From positions 40,901 to 104,900 of the forward strand of contig NZ_FMVF01000013.1 of the NCBI RefSeq assembly GCF_900101895.1: a stretch of DNA of 64,000 bases, read 5' to 3'. Below are positions 1-7,828 of this stretch, one piece after another; the stretch's first letter is position 1, and every line of letters starts with the position of its first letter. This DNA is from Flavobacterium caeni (GTDB taxonomy: Bacteria; Bacteroidota; Bacteroidia; Flavobacteriales; Flavobacteriaceae). A program made the translations under genes and the position numbers. The notes under the pieces are model-generated. The model did no database searches and was not told the origin of the DNA. It was given only the letters and a program-made list of their open reading frames with translations.

Positions 1-1434
1 GCCAGCGAAATCGCCAAAAGACGCGATATGCGCGACACGTTGACCTTTACGATCGATCCGAAAGATGCCAAGGATTTCGACGATGCGCTGTCGTTCAAGA
101 AACTCGACAACGGCAATTTCGAGATCGGGATACACATTGCCGATGTCTCGCACTATGTCAAGGAAGGCACCGCGCTCGACGACGAGGCCTACCAACGCGG
201 CACATCGGTCTATTTGGTCGATCGTGTCGTGCCGATGTTGCCCGAAGTGTTGTCTAACTTCGCGTGTTCGCTGCGTCCGCATGAAGAAAAATACACGTTT
301 TCGGCCGTGTTCGAAATCACCAAGACCGCGCAGGTGGTCGACCAATGGTTCGGGCGTACCGTGATTTATTCGGACCAACGTTTCGCGTACGAAGAGGCGC
401 AGCACATCATCGAAACCAAAAAAGATGTGATTCCGGCCGATATTTCACTCACGGGCGAACAATACAAAGTTCCCGCAAATATTGTCGAAGCGACGCTCAA
501 ATTAGACGATTTGGCCAAGATCCTGCGCAGCAAGCGTATGGCGCACGGCGCGATTTCGTTCGACAAGGTCGAGGTTAAGTTCCACCTCAATTCCGAAGCC
601 GACCCGACCGGTGTGTATTTCAAGATTTCGAAAGATGCGAACCATTTGATCGAAGAATTCATGCTGCTGGCCAACCGCAAGGTAGCCGAGTTTATCGGCA
701 AGCAAAAAAAGACGTTTGTATACCGTATCCACGACGAACCCGACGAATCAAAACTGATGGCCTTGCAAGGTGTGATTTCGAAGTTCGGACACAGCTTGAA
801 TTTCAAGAACAAAAAGTCGATCTCGGCCTCGCTCAACAAATTGCTCGACGACGTACACGGCAAAAAAGAACAGAACCTGGTCGATACGCTGGCCATACGC
901 ACGATGAGCAAGGCCAAATATTCTACCGACAACATCGGGCATTACGGGCTGGCGTTCGATTATTATTCGCACTTCACCTCGCCCATCCGTCGTTATCCCG
1001 ACGTGATGGTGCACCGTTTGTTGCAGCACTATCTCGATGGTGGCAAATCGGCCAGCGAAGAGGAATACGAAGAAAAATGCGAACATTCGTCGAACATGGA
1101 AAACCTGGCCACGCAAGCCGAACGCGATTCGATCAAATACATGCAGGTCAAGTACATGCAGGACCACCAGGACCAGGAGTTTTTGGGTGTCATTTCGGGC
1201 GTGACCGAATGGGGCATGTATGTAGAGATTGTCGAAAACAAATGCGAAGGCATGTGCCGCATCCGCGAGATCAAGGAAGATTACTATACGTTCGACGAAA
1301 AACAATATGCGCTCGTGGGCGCCGTTACCAAAAATGTGCTGCAGTTGGGCGACGAGGTGATCGTCAAGGTCAAGAACGCCGACTTGGTCAAGAAGCAGCT
1401 CGATTTTCACTTTATCCGTAAACACCAAGCCTAG
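1..1434 (+). CDS. rnr: Ribonuclease R, 3' part (5' end outside the window)
   Basis: This is a 3'-5' exoribonuclease of the RNase II/R family that degrades structured RNA processively. The reading frame is open from base 1, so the N-terminal cold-shock domains lie outside the window. Visible are the RNB catalytic core with the metal-binding aspartates of the IDPKDAKDFDDA motif (window codons 18-29), the HFTSPIRRYPD segment near codon 325, and a C-terminal S1 RNA-binding domain (about codons 395-475). It ends five bases before the next gene, so the two may be co-transcribed. The family assignment is firm; the choice of R over II rests on the S1/RNB sequence style. Confidence 0.95.
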   Translation, partial: ASEIAKRRDMRDTLTFTIDPKDAKDFDDALSFKKLDNGNFEIGIHIADVSHYVKEGTALDDEAYQRGTSVYLVDRVVPMLPEVLSNFACSLRPHEEKYTFSAVFEITKTAQVVDQWFGRTVIYSDQRFAYEEAQHIIETKKDVIPADISLTGEQYKVPANIVEATLKLDDLAKILRSKRMAHGAISFDKVEVKFHLNSEADPTGVYFKISKDANHLIEEFMLLANRKVAEFIGKQKKTFVYRIHDEPDESKLMALQGVISKFGHSLNFKNKKSISASLNKLLDDVHGKKEQNLVDTLAIRTMSKAKYSTDNIGHYGLAFDYYSHFTSPIRRYPDVMVHRLLQHYLDGGKSASEEEYEEKCEHSSNMENLATQAERDSIKYMQVKYMQDHQDQEFLGVISGVTEWGMYVEIVENKCEGMCRIREIKEDYYTFDEKQYALVGAVTKNVLQLGDEVIVKVKNADLVKKQLDFHFIRKHQA

Positions 1435-1439
1435 AAAAA

Positions 1440-2111
1440 ATGAAAAAGTTAGTCCAAGTCGCATTGTTGTTGTGCCTTGTATCGGTAAACGCCCAGGTCA
1501 AGAAAGACGTGGGTGAATTCAACAAAATCAAGTCTTTCGATCAAATCACGGTCGAACTCATCGCTTCCGATCAGGAGAGGATTGAGATCACCGGGAATCG
1601 CGCCGAAGACGTAGAAGTCATCAACAAAAATGGCGAGCTCAAGATCAGGATGCGCACCGGCAAGTTGCTCGAAGGCGAAGCGATCGAAGCCAAGGTTTTC
1701 TTCAAGAACCTGACGCGCATCGATGCCAACGAAGGCTCGTTTATTGGTTGCGACAAGACGTTCAAACAAGGTTCTATTTATGCCTCGGCACAGGAAGGCG
1801 CACAAGTCAAATTGAAAATAGAAACCGAATCGGCTGAATTCAAGGCGGCCACCGGAGGCAAGGTAAAAGTGTCGGGAACCGCTAAAAATGTTGACATCGC
1901 GCTGGGTGCAGGCGGTTTCCTGGAAGGAAAATCACTCGAATCGCAAACCGCCAAAGTCGATGTCAAGGCAGGCGGAGAAGCCGAAATCCATGCGTCGGAA
2001 TTGGCCGATGCACGTGTCACGGCCGGTGGTAAAATCGTGTTTTACGGCAACCCGAAGCAAATCAAACGCAAAACCACGCTGGGCGGTAAAATTGAGGAAG
2101 TTCGAAATTAG
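1440..2111 (+). CDS. Secreted DUF2807 (putative auto-transporter adhesin, head GIN) protein
   Basis: The 223-residue protein has a signal peptide (MKKLVQVALLLCLVSVNAQ) and then a beta-rich region of alternating short strands and glycines, rich in GGK and GGE turns (residues about 25-215), typical of DUF2807 right-handed beta-helix proteins of Bacteroidota. It is expected in the periplasm or on the cell surface. The molecular role is unknown; the adhesin label in the family name is not proof of function. It starts five bases after the rnr stop. Confidence 0.8.
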   Translation: MKKLVQVALLLCLVSVNAQVKKDVGEFNKIKSFDQITVELIASDQERIEITGNRAEDVEVINKNGELKIRMRTGKLLEGEAIEAKVFFKNLTRIDANEGSFIGCDKTFKQGSIYASAQEGAQVKLKIETESAEFKAATGGKVKVSGTAKNVDIALGAGGFLEGKSLESQTAKVDVKAGGEAEIHASELADARVTAGGKIVFYGNPKQIKRKTTLGGKIEEVRN

Positions 2112-2147
2112 CCGACCATCTGCATCATCGTTTTTTATTTTTTGAAC

Positions 2148-2155
2148 TATATTTG
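2148..2155 (+). promoter_or_regulatory. Promoter -7 element of the LysE-type gene
   Basis: TATATTTG matches the Bacteroidota -7 consensus TAnnTTTG exactly. The predicted start of transcription, four bases downstream near 2159, gives a leader of about 16 nt. No well-spaced -33 TTG is obvious. Confidence 0.6.
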
Positions 2156-2174
2156 TTAAAATAAAACACTTTCG

Positions 2175-2858
2175 ATGATTGAAGATATTCTGACGGCAAT
2201 CCCGCTTGGGTTCTTTTTGAGCTTTATGATCGGGCCTGTATTTTTTGTACTGCTCGAGACCAGTGTCGTCAAAGGATTCCGGGCCGCCGCCGTGTTCGAT
2301 TTAGGTGTTGTGCTGGCCGATATCATCTTCATTTTGATCGCTTATTTTTCGTCTTATCGTTTGATACAAAGCATCAAGGACGATCCCGCACTGTTTGTAT
2401 TCGGCGGCATCGTGATGCTTACCTACGGCGTGATTTCGCTCGCCAAAAACAAGAAGCAAAAAAAGAACATCGACCCCGAAGACCCGGCAGAACTGGCCAA
2501 GAACAACTATTTCAGCTTGTTCATCAAGGGCTTTTTCCTGAATTTCATCAACATTGGCGTACTGGGTTTTTGGTTGGCGATCCTGATCACCGTCGGGCCT
2601 ACGCTCAAACTCGACCCAACCCGTATGTTTACGTTTTTCACGGCCGTGATCCTGAGTTATTTTGTCACCGATATTTTCAAGATACTGCTCGCCAAACAAC
2701 TGCGCAGCCAACTCAATCCGAACAACATCCTGCTCATCAAAAAAGCCATCAGTGTGGTGCTGATCATTTCGGGCGTATTCCTACTTTCTCAGGGCTGGTT
2801 TCCGCAGGAACGGAAAATTATGGATAAGGCGCTTGATAAGTTGGAGCAACAGGATTGA
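2175..2858 (+). CDS. LysE-family inner-membrane exporter
   Basis: The 227-residue polytopic protein has about six hydrophobic segments. The N-terminal motif PLGFFLSFMIGPVFFVLLE followed by a GF-AA segment is the hallmark of the LysE/RhtB amino-acid exporter superfamily. The middle cytoplasmic loop is charged (KNKKQKKNIDPED, residues about 91-104). The substrate cannot be told from sequence. It has its own promoter, and its 3' end abuts the 1-kb palindromic repeat. Confidence 0.85.
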   Translation: MIEDILTAIPLGFFLSFMIGPVFFVLLETSVVKGFRAAAVFDLGVVLADIIFILIAYFSSYRLIQSIKDDPALFVFGGIVMLTYGVISLAKNKKQKKNIDPEDPAELAKNNYFSLFIKGFFLNFINIGVLGFWLAILITVGPTLKLDPTRMFTFFTAVILSYFVTDIFKILLAKQLRSQLNPNNILLIKKAISVVLIISGVFLLSQGWFPQERKIMDKALDKLEQQD

Positions 2859-2861
2859 TTT

Positions 2862-3859
2862 TTTGGAGCTGTTTCCCGCTTTCCGTTGCAATCTTTTTAA
2901 AGCTTTTACAAAAAGCTTTAAAAAGGATTTACGCTTCAAATGCCTTTTTCAGGCATTCACCGAACACCTATTTAATATTAACTAGGTGAGGTAATCGGGG
3001 CTAGGGCGCGTTGCATCGCTAGCGCTAAGTGCAAAACTAGATGTTTTGGAATTCTAAGTAGTTTTCGCTGCCGCGGGCTTCTCAACTTTTGCCTCGCCGC
3101 AAAAGTTGCAAAAAGGCGTAGCGCAAGACCGCTCGGCGACCAGCCAGGTTTTCGATGGCTAAATCAAAAGAACTCGCCTACGGCTCAAACAGCTTTTGAT
3201 TTTACGCCATCTTCAAACGGCTGGTACCCGCCTGCACGGTCGATTGCGCGCCAGGCAGGAAAGTAATATTTGCATTTTTGGCTTGCCCGCTGCGCCAAAA
3301 ATCCACACGGGGAACGTGTGTTCAACGTTCGATGAATCGTCTCGCTTGGAACATTCGTCGCAAAACGTCCTCGCGGGGAAAAATCTTTCCGCCACGACGA
3401 TCTTCCCGGCGCGTTGGACGAACGCCCAAAACGGACGACAAATTTTAAATTTACAATGAACGTTCTTCGTGAGGCAGCGCGCTTTGGTCGTGGCAGGCGG
3501 GCACCTGCGGCTTGAAGCAGGCGTTAAGAAACAAATGGTGTTTGAGCGAAGCGAGTTCATTTGTTTTAGCAAGCGAAAGCCAGCAGGTCGCCGAACGAAC
3601 GCGCGCCAGGCATTTTTGCTACTTTTGTTGCCAGACAAAAGTAGACCCGCGGTAGCGAAAACTTCTTAGAATTTCAAAACGTCCGGTTTTGAAAATAGCT
3701 ATAGCTACGCTGCTCACCCTAGCCCCGATTACCTCACCTAGTTAATATTAAATAGGTGTTCGGTGAATGCCTGAAAAAGGCATTTGAAGTGGAAATCCTT
3801 TTTTAGCTTTTGCAAAAAGCTAAAAAAGATTGCAACGGAAAGCGGGAAACAGCTCCAAA
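2862..3859. repeat. 1-kb palindromic non-coding element (two inverted copies)
   Basis: This region holds no credible gene. Its outer arms, 2862-3007 and 3717-3859, are near-identical inverted repeats of about 145 bp, each running from GGAGCTGTTTCCCGCT to ATCGGGGCTAGGG and containing a small internal hairpin of AAAAAGCTTT type. Similarity continues inward in reduced form: 3043-3079 pairs with 3644-3680, about 3083-3124 with 3601-3644, and the GCTCGGCGACC and AACTCGC...CTCAAAC blocks of the left half have counterparts in the right half. The whole interval therefore looks like two diverged copies of a unit of about 490 bp in inverted orientation, with the centre near 3360. The outer arm ends recur at 47942-48031. 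Confidence 0.85.
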
Positions 3860-3866
3860 TAAAAAC

Positions 3867-3893
3867 AAAAAAACCTCCCGAAAAGGAGGTTTT
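3867..3893 (-). terminator. Intrinsic terminator of tRNA-Cys
   Basis: Read on the minus strand, an AACCTCC / GGAGGTT stem with a short loop is followed by a run of seven T. It lies a few bases beyond the 3' end of the tRNA gene. Confidence 0.85.
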
Positions 3894-3898
3894 CCCAG

Positions 3899-3969
3899 AG
3901 GCATCGAGCGGATTCGAACCGCTGTACGAGCTTTTGCAGAGCCCTGCCTAGCCACTCGGCCACGACGCC
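3899..3969 (-). tRNA. tRNA-Cys (anticodon GCA)
   Basis: On the minus strand the gene begins GGCGTCG, which pairs with CGATGCC at the 3' end (one G-U). It has a D-arm with GGCCGAGTGGCTAGGC, an anticodon loop CTGCAAA giving GCA, and the T-arm CGGTTCGAATCCG. The CCA end is not encoded. A TAnnTTTG promoter precedes it and a terminator follows it, so it is a single-gene transcription unit. Confidence 0.95.
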
Positions 3970-3986
3970 ATTATTGGTTTGGACGG

Positions 3987-3994
3987 CAAATCTA
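3987..3994 (-). promoter_or_regulatory. Promoter -7 element of tRNA-Cys
   Basis: TAGATTTG on the minus strand matches TAnnTTTG. The predicted start of transcription is about 14 bases before the mature tRNA 5' end. Confidence 0.6.
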
Positions 3995-4040
3995 ACTAAA
4001 TAATTTGGAATTTGAAATTTTAATCGCACAATTTGCGCCG

Positions 4041-4400
4041 CTAGCTGCGGTATTCCTCCATCTCTACCGTAACGGCCTCCACATCACCACCAATAGGCGG
4101 GTTGATTTTAGAAACGCCAACCACAATGCGCGACACCTCGGGGATTTCGCGGAAAATACGGCTCAGGATACGGTGCGCGACGTGTTCGATGAGGTTCGAT
4201 CGCACGGCCATTTCCTCGGCGACAATGCGGTTGAGCAGTACATAATCGACCGTATCGGCAAGCTGGTCCGATACCGATGATTTGCGCAAATCGGTCTTGA
4301 TTTCGAGGTCTACCGAATATTCCGATCCTATTTTGCTTTCTTCGAGCAAGCATCCGTGGTAGGAGAACGTCCGGATGTTTTTGAGTTTGATGACACCCAT
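4041..4400 (-). CDS. folB: Dihydroneopterin aldolase
   Basis: This enzyme converts 7,8-dihydroneopterin to 6-hydroxymethyl-dihydropterin and glycolaldehyde in folate synthesis. The 119 residues match the family length. Seen are the N-terminal strand IKLKNIRTFSYHGCLLEE with the conserved glutamate pair, the YVLLNRIVAEE helix, HRILSRIFREIP, and the VSKINPPIGG segment with the active-site lysine. It is divergent from glnS. The gap between the two carries interleaved inverted repeats, and its start codon lies in one of the arms. Confidence 0.93.
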   Translation of the reverse strand: MGVIKLKNIRTFSYHGCLLEESKIGSEYSVDLEIKTDLRKSSVSDQLADTVDYVLLNRIVAEEMAVRSNLIEHVAHRILSRIFREIPEVSRIVVGVSKINPPIGGDVEAVTVEMEEYRS

Positions 4401-4495
4401 AATGGTTTAATCGTTGATTTGTTTAATCGTTTAACCGATTCCAAAAGTAGTGATTATTTGTGGGTGTCACCTATCGATTAAACAAATAAACGATT
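4391..4495. repeat. Interleaved inverted repeats between folB and glnS
   Basis: Two inverted pairs overlap each other. TGACACCCA at 4391-4399 pairs with TGGGTGTCA at 4461-4469. A 21-bp arm at 4409-4429 pairs with 4475-4495 with one mismatch. The arms consist of ATTAAAC / GTTTAAT units, and a further partial copy (CGATTAAAC) follows at about 4499-4507. Because the pairs interleave, the two hairpins cannot both form in a simple way. Confidence 0.75.
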
Positions 4496-4516
4496 CCACG
4501 ATTAAACAACAATTCA

Positions 4517-4524
4517 TACCTTTG
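4517..4524 (+). promoter_or_regulatory. Promoter -7 element of glnS
   Basis: TACCTTTG matches TAnnTTTG and gives a leader of about 15 nt to the ATG at 4543. This supports that ATG over the longer in-frame reading from 4450. Confidence 0.6.
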
Positions 4525-4542
4525 CGCTTCAAAATTTATACA

Positions 4543-6576
4543 ATGTCATCCGAAGAAAAGTCACTGAATTTCATCGAGCAAATCATCGAGGAGGATTTGA
4601 AGGACGGTTTGTCCAACGACAAATTGCGCTTTCGTTTTCCGCCCGAACCGAATGGTTATTTGCACATTGGGCACGCCAGTTCGATTGCGCTCAATTTTGG
4701 CCTCGGTATCGATTACAATGCGCCTGTCAATCTGCGTTTCGACGATACCAACCCGGCCAAGGAAGAACAGGAGTATGTAGATGCGATCAAGCGCGACGTA
4801 CAGTGGCTCGGATACCAATGGGACAAGGAATTGTATGCCTCTGATTATTTCCAGCAGCTCTATGACTGGGCCGTCGAATTCATCAAAAAAGGCAAGGCTT
4901 ATGTAGACAGCCAGACTTCCGAGGAGATGGCCGCGCAAAAAGGCACGCCCACCACCGAAGGCGTCGACAGCCCGTACCGCAACCGTTCGGTCGAGGAGAA
5001 TCTGGATCTTTTTGAGCGCATGAAAAATGGCGAATTCGAAGAAGGGACGCACATTTTGCGCGCCAAGATCGACATGAAATCGACCAACATGCTCATGCGC
5101 GATCCCATCATGTACCGCATCTTGCACAAGCACCACCACCGCACCGGCGACGATTGGTGCATCTACCCGATGTACGACTGGGCGCATGGCGAAAGCGACT
5201 ATCTGGAACAGGTTTCGCACTCGTTCTGTACGCTCGAATTTTTGCCGCACCGTGAATTGTACGATTGGTTTTTGGACCAGATTTACGACGACAAAAAGGT
5301 ACGCCCCAAGCAACGCGAATTTGCCCGTAGGAATTTGTCGCACACGGTGGTAAGCAAGCGAAAGCTACTCAAACTCGTTCAGGATAAGTACGTTAACGGA
5401 TGGGACGATCCGCGTATGTCCACCGTTTCTGGCTTGCGCAGACGTGGGTACACGCCTACTTCGATCCGCAATTTTGCAAACATGATCGGCATCGCTAAGC
5501 GCGACAACCTGATCGATGTGTCGGTGCTCGAGTTTTGCATCCGCGAAGATTTGAACAAGACCGCGTCACGTGTGATGGCGGTTCTCGATCCGGTAAAGCT
5601 CGTGATCACGAATTATCCCGAAGGCAAGGAAGAATGGCTCGAGGCCGAAAACAACCAGGAAGACGAAAATGCAGGGTTTAGAAAAGTACCTTTTTCGCGT
5701 GAGGTTTACATCGAACGGGAAGATTTTCTGGAAGATGCACCGGCCAAGTTTTTCCGCTTGTCGATAGGTAAAGAAGTGCGGCTCAAGAACGCTTATATCA
5801 TCAAAGGCGAATCTGTCGTCAAAGATGCCGAAGGGAACATCGCCGAAATCCACGCGACCTACGACGTTGATTCCCTGAGCGGTAGCGGCACCGAAGCGAG
5901 TTTGCGCAAAGTATCCGGAACCTTGCATTGGGTTTCGATTGCACATGCGCTGCCGGCCGAGGTGCGTTTGTACGACCGCCTGTTTACCGACGAGGCACCC
6001 GACACACACAAAGAGAAGGATTTCCTTGAATTCGTCAACCCCGATTCGTTGAAAACCGTGACGGGTTATGTGGAACCAAGCTTACAATCGGCACAAAACG
6101 AAGACAAGTTCCAGTTCCAACGACTGGGCTATTTTACGGTAGATAAGGACTCGACGGCGAGCAAATTGGTATTCAACAAAACCGTCGGGCTCAAGGATGC
6201 CTGGGAGGAAAAAGGCAAGAAAGAAGAGAATGCGATCAACAATTCGCTCAAGGAAATCAACAAATATTTCAAGGTTTCGACCGATGCCGAGCGCGAAGCC
6301 ATCGAGCAATTTGTGGCGCAAAACATACAATTGGTGGGCAATTTTAGTTTGTTGCAGAGTTCAATCCGCAAGAACATCAACAACAACAAGGTTTCGCTCC
6401 TGTTTTCGAATTGGGTGATCAAACATTCCGACAAAATCAAGCTGTCGGATTTTGACCGGGAATTTGTCGAAAAATGGTTTGACCTTTCCCACCGAAGTGA
6501 ATCGCCATTTGTGCGCGCGCAATTGGAAAATCAAAAAATCAAGCTTCAATTTACGGCACTTTCGTTAGGATTGTAA
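4543..6576 (+). CDS. glnS: Glutaminyl-tRNA synthetase
   Basis: This class I aminoacyl-tRNA synthetase charges tRNA-Gln. The 677 residues include the HIGH motif in PNGYLHIGHASS (about residue 40), the GlnRS-type YDWAHGESDYLEQVSHSFCTLEF segment, and the KMSKS equivalent VVSKRKLL (about residue 270). A C-terminal beta-barrel anticodon-binding part follows, with an extra lysine-rich tail of about 110 residues. The ATG at 4543 was chosen because the protein then starts MSSEEKSLNFIEQII as in relatives and a -7 element lies just upstream. An intrinsic terminator follows. Confidence 0.97.
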   Translation: MSSEEKSLNFIEQIIEEDLKDGLSNDKLRFRFPPEPNGYLHIGHASSIALNFGLGIDYNAPVNLRFDDTNPAKEEQEYVDAIKRDVQWLGYQWDKELYASDYFQQLYDWAVEFIKKGKAYVDSQTSEEMAAQKGTPTTEGVDSPYRNRSVEENLDLFERMKNGEFEEGTHILRAKIDMKSTNMLMRDPIMYRILHKHHHRTGDDWCIYPMYDWAHGESDYLEQVSHSFCTLEFLPHRELYDWFLDQIYDDKKVRPKQREFARRNLSHTVVSKRKLLKLVQDKYVNGWDDPRMSTVSGLRRRGYTPTSIRNFANMIGIAKRDNLIDVSVLEFCIREDLNKTASRVMAVLDPVKLVITNYPEGKEEWLEAENNQEDENAGFRKVPFSREVYIEREDFLEDAPAKFFRLSIGKEVRLKNAYIIKGESVVKDAEGNIAEIHATYDVDSLSGSGTEASLRKVSGTLHWVSIAHALPAEVRLYDRLFTDEAPDTHKEKDFLEFVNPDSLKTVTGYVEPSLQSAQNEDKFQFQRLGYFTVDKDSTASKLVFNKTVGLKDAWEEKGKKEENAINNSLKEINKYFKVSTDAEREAIEQFVAQNIQLVGNFSLLQSSIRKNINNNKVSLLFSNWVIKHSDKIKLSDFDREFVEKWFDLSHRSESPFVRAQLENQKIKLQFTALSLGL

Positions 6577-6599
6577 AAATAGATTGTATCGATTCAAAT

Positions 6600-6622
6600 C
6601 CCTCTAACCAGAGGGGTTTTTT
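6600..6622 (+). terminator. Intrinsic terminator of glnS
   Basis: A CCCTCT / AGAGGG stem with an AACC loop is followed by six T, 23 bases after the glnS stop. Confidence 0.9.
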
Positions 6623-6831
6623 ATTATTAATGTTTTCTATCGTTTTTATCATATCGATAAGTTTTTGTTTTTAAAAACGACTTCCATAACACGTTTTTAA
6701 GCAACGATTGATTTTAGACGGACACCGCGCCTGTTTTTTGAAATTGAGTCAAACCCTGATGATTTAATTGCGAATTTTGTCTCGGCACCCAATTTAACGG
6801 GCTGTTAACAACGAAATGTTAAAATTGTCGC

Positions 6832-6839
6832 TATCTTTA
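6832..6839 (+). promoter_or_regulatory. Possible promoter -7 element of the YtxH trio
   Basis: TATCTTTA differs from TAnnTTTG at the last base and lies 25 bases before the YtxH start. The rest of the 6623-6864 gap is AT-rich and holds nothing else I can support. Confidence 0.4.
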
Positions 6840-6864
6840 AAATTCAACTACAAATTTTAAAGTC

Positions 6865-7194
6865 ATGTCACGAGATAACGGAAGTACCGTCGTTGCCATT
6901 TTGGCCGGTGTCGCAATTGGAGCCGCGGCCGGAATTTTATTTGCACCCGACAAGGGTTCCAAAACACGCGCCAAGCTCAAAGACGGTTTCGAAGACGCCA
7001 AGAACAAGGCCAAGGACAAATTCAACGAAGCCAAACACAAATTCCAGGACGGGTACGAAAACAAAAAGCACGACGTAGAACACAGTTACGAAGATTTACT
7101 GTCCAATTTGAGCCACAAGGCCGAAGATGCGATCACGTTCCTCGAACAAAAACTCGCCGATCTTAAGGCCAAGAACGCCAAATTCCAAAAGTAA
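6865..7194 (+). CDS. YtxH-domain membrane-associated protein
   Basis: The 109-residue protein has a glycine-zipper membrane segment VVAILAGVAIGAAAGILFAP (residues 9-28) followed by a long charged amphipathic helix rich in K, D and E, as in YtxH stress-associated proteins. Its stop overlaps the next start (TAATG), so it heads a tight three-gene operon with a small membrane protein and a small hypothetical. A role in the general or envelope stress response is inferred from the family only. Confidence 0.85.
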   Translation: MSRDNGSTVVAILAGVAIGAAAGILFAPDKGSKTRAKLKDGFEDAKNKAKDKFNEAKHKFQDGYENKKHDVEHSYEDLLSNLSHKAEDAITFLEQKLADLKAKNAKFQK

Positions 7195-7544
7195 TGGCGT
7201 TCGAAGATTTTCGCGAAAACACCGCACCGTTGCAGGAACAAGCCCAAAAATTCATCGACAGCAACCTCGCTTATTACAAACTTTGGGGATTTAAGGTGGC
7301 GATGAGATCGACGGTGATGATCCTCAAATTCACGCTGATTTTGTTGTGCGTGTCGATGGTATTGTTGTTTGGTTCGGTGGCTGCGGCGCTCGCAATCGGG
7401 CAGGCGCTAGGGAGTTACGCCTACGGATTTTTGATTGTCGCGGGCATTTATGTCGTGTTCACGGCACTGCTTTTTTTGATCAAGGACAAAATTGCCGAGG
7501 GCCCGATACTCGAGAAGTTCTCCGAAATTTTCTTTAACGACTGA
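7194..7544 (+). CDS. Small two-helix membrane protein, holin-X-like (phage holin superfamily III type)
   Basis: In this 116-residue protein, an amphipathic N-terminal region is followed by two strong membrane segments (about residues 42-70 and 75-99) and a short charged tail. This pattern fits the putative holin-X family often found after YtxH in Flavobacteria. No other phage gene is nearby, so a lysis role is unlikely and the holin label is structural only. The start overlaps the YtxH stop by one base. Confidence 0.7.
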   Translation: MAFEDFRENTAPLQEQAQKFIDSNLAYYKLWGFKVAMRSTVMILKFTLILLCVSMVLLFGSVAAALAIGQALGSYAYGFLIVAGIYVVFTALLFLIKDKIAEGPILEKFSEIFFND

Positions 7545-7545
7545 T

Positions 7546-7815
7546 ATGGAAAAGAAACGTTATTCGTCGTATGCCGAAATCGACCGCGACCTCGAAATCC
7601 TCAAGATTGAGAAAGACATCGAGTACCAAAAGTTGCTCGTCAGCCTGCAGCAAACACGCGAGAGCTTTACGCCGCAAAACATGGTCAAGAGCTTCCTGGG
7701 CTCGTTGCCTTCGTTCGACTGGAAAGAGGCGCTGCGACAGTCCTATGGCAGTATACTCAACATGGCCATCCCGCTCATCATGGGTTGGTTATCCAAAAAG
7801 AAAAGAGGCCAATAG
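7546..7815 (+). CDS. Small conserved hypothetical protein, third gene of the YtxH operon
   Basis: The 89-residue protein starts MEKKRYSSYAEIDRDLEILKIEKDIEYQK. It has an N-terminal charged helix and a hydrophobic stretch near the C-terminus (SILNMAIPLIMGWLS) followed by a lysine-rich end. The ATG lies one base after the previous stop, and the stop lies inside the terminator hairpin. Position and hydrophobic tail suggest a membrane-peripheral partner of the other two products; the function is unknown. Confidence 0.75.
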   Translation: MEKKRYSSYAEIDRDLEILKIEKDIEYQKLLVSLQQTRESFTPQNMVKSFLGSLPSFDWKEALRQSYGSILNMAIPLIMGWLSKKKRGQ

Positions 7816-7828
7816 CCTCTTTTTTTTA
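7801..7828 (+). terminator. Intrinsic terminator of the YtxH operon
   Basis: AGAGGC / GCCTCT stem with loop CAATA, followed by eight T. The TAG stop of the preceding gene is part of the loop and stem. An A run on the left side could let it serve the convergent SPFH gene as well. Confidence 0.88.

Noticed and set aside
3196..3669. Several overlapping frames of 66-141 codons in the centre of the 1-kb palindrome
   Set aside because: No start signals, low-complexity or arginine/cysteine-rich translations, no family resemblance, and frames on both strands mirror each other because of the inverted repeat.
7194..7544. Prophage remnant suggested by the holin-like protein
   Set aside because: No endolysin, capsid, integrase or tail gene is nearby, and the protein is translationally coupled to a YtxH stress gene.
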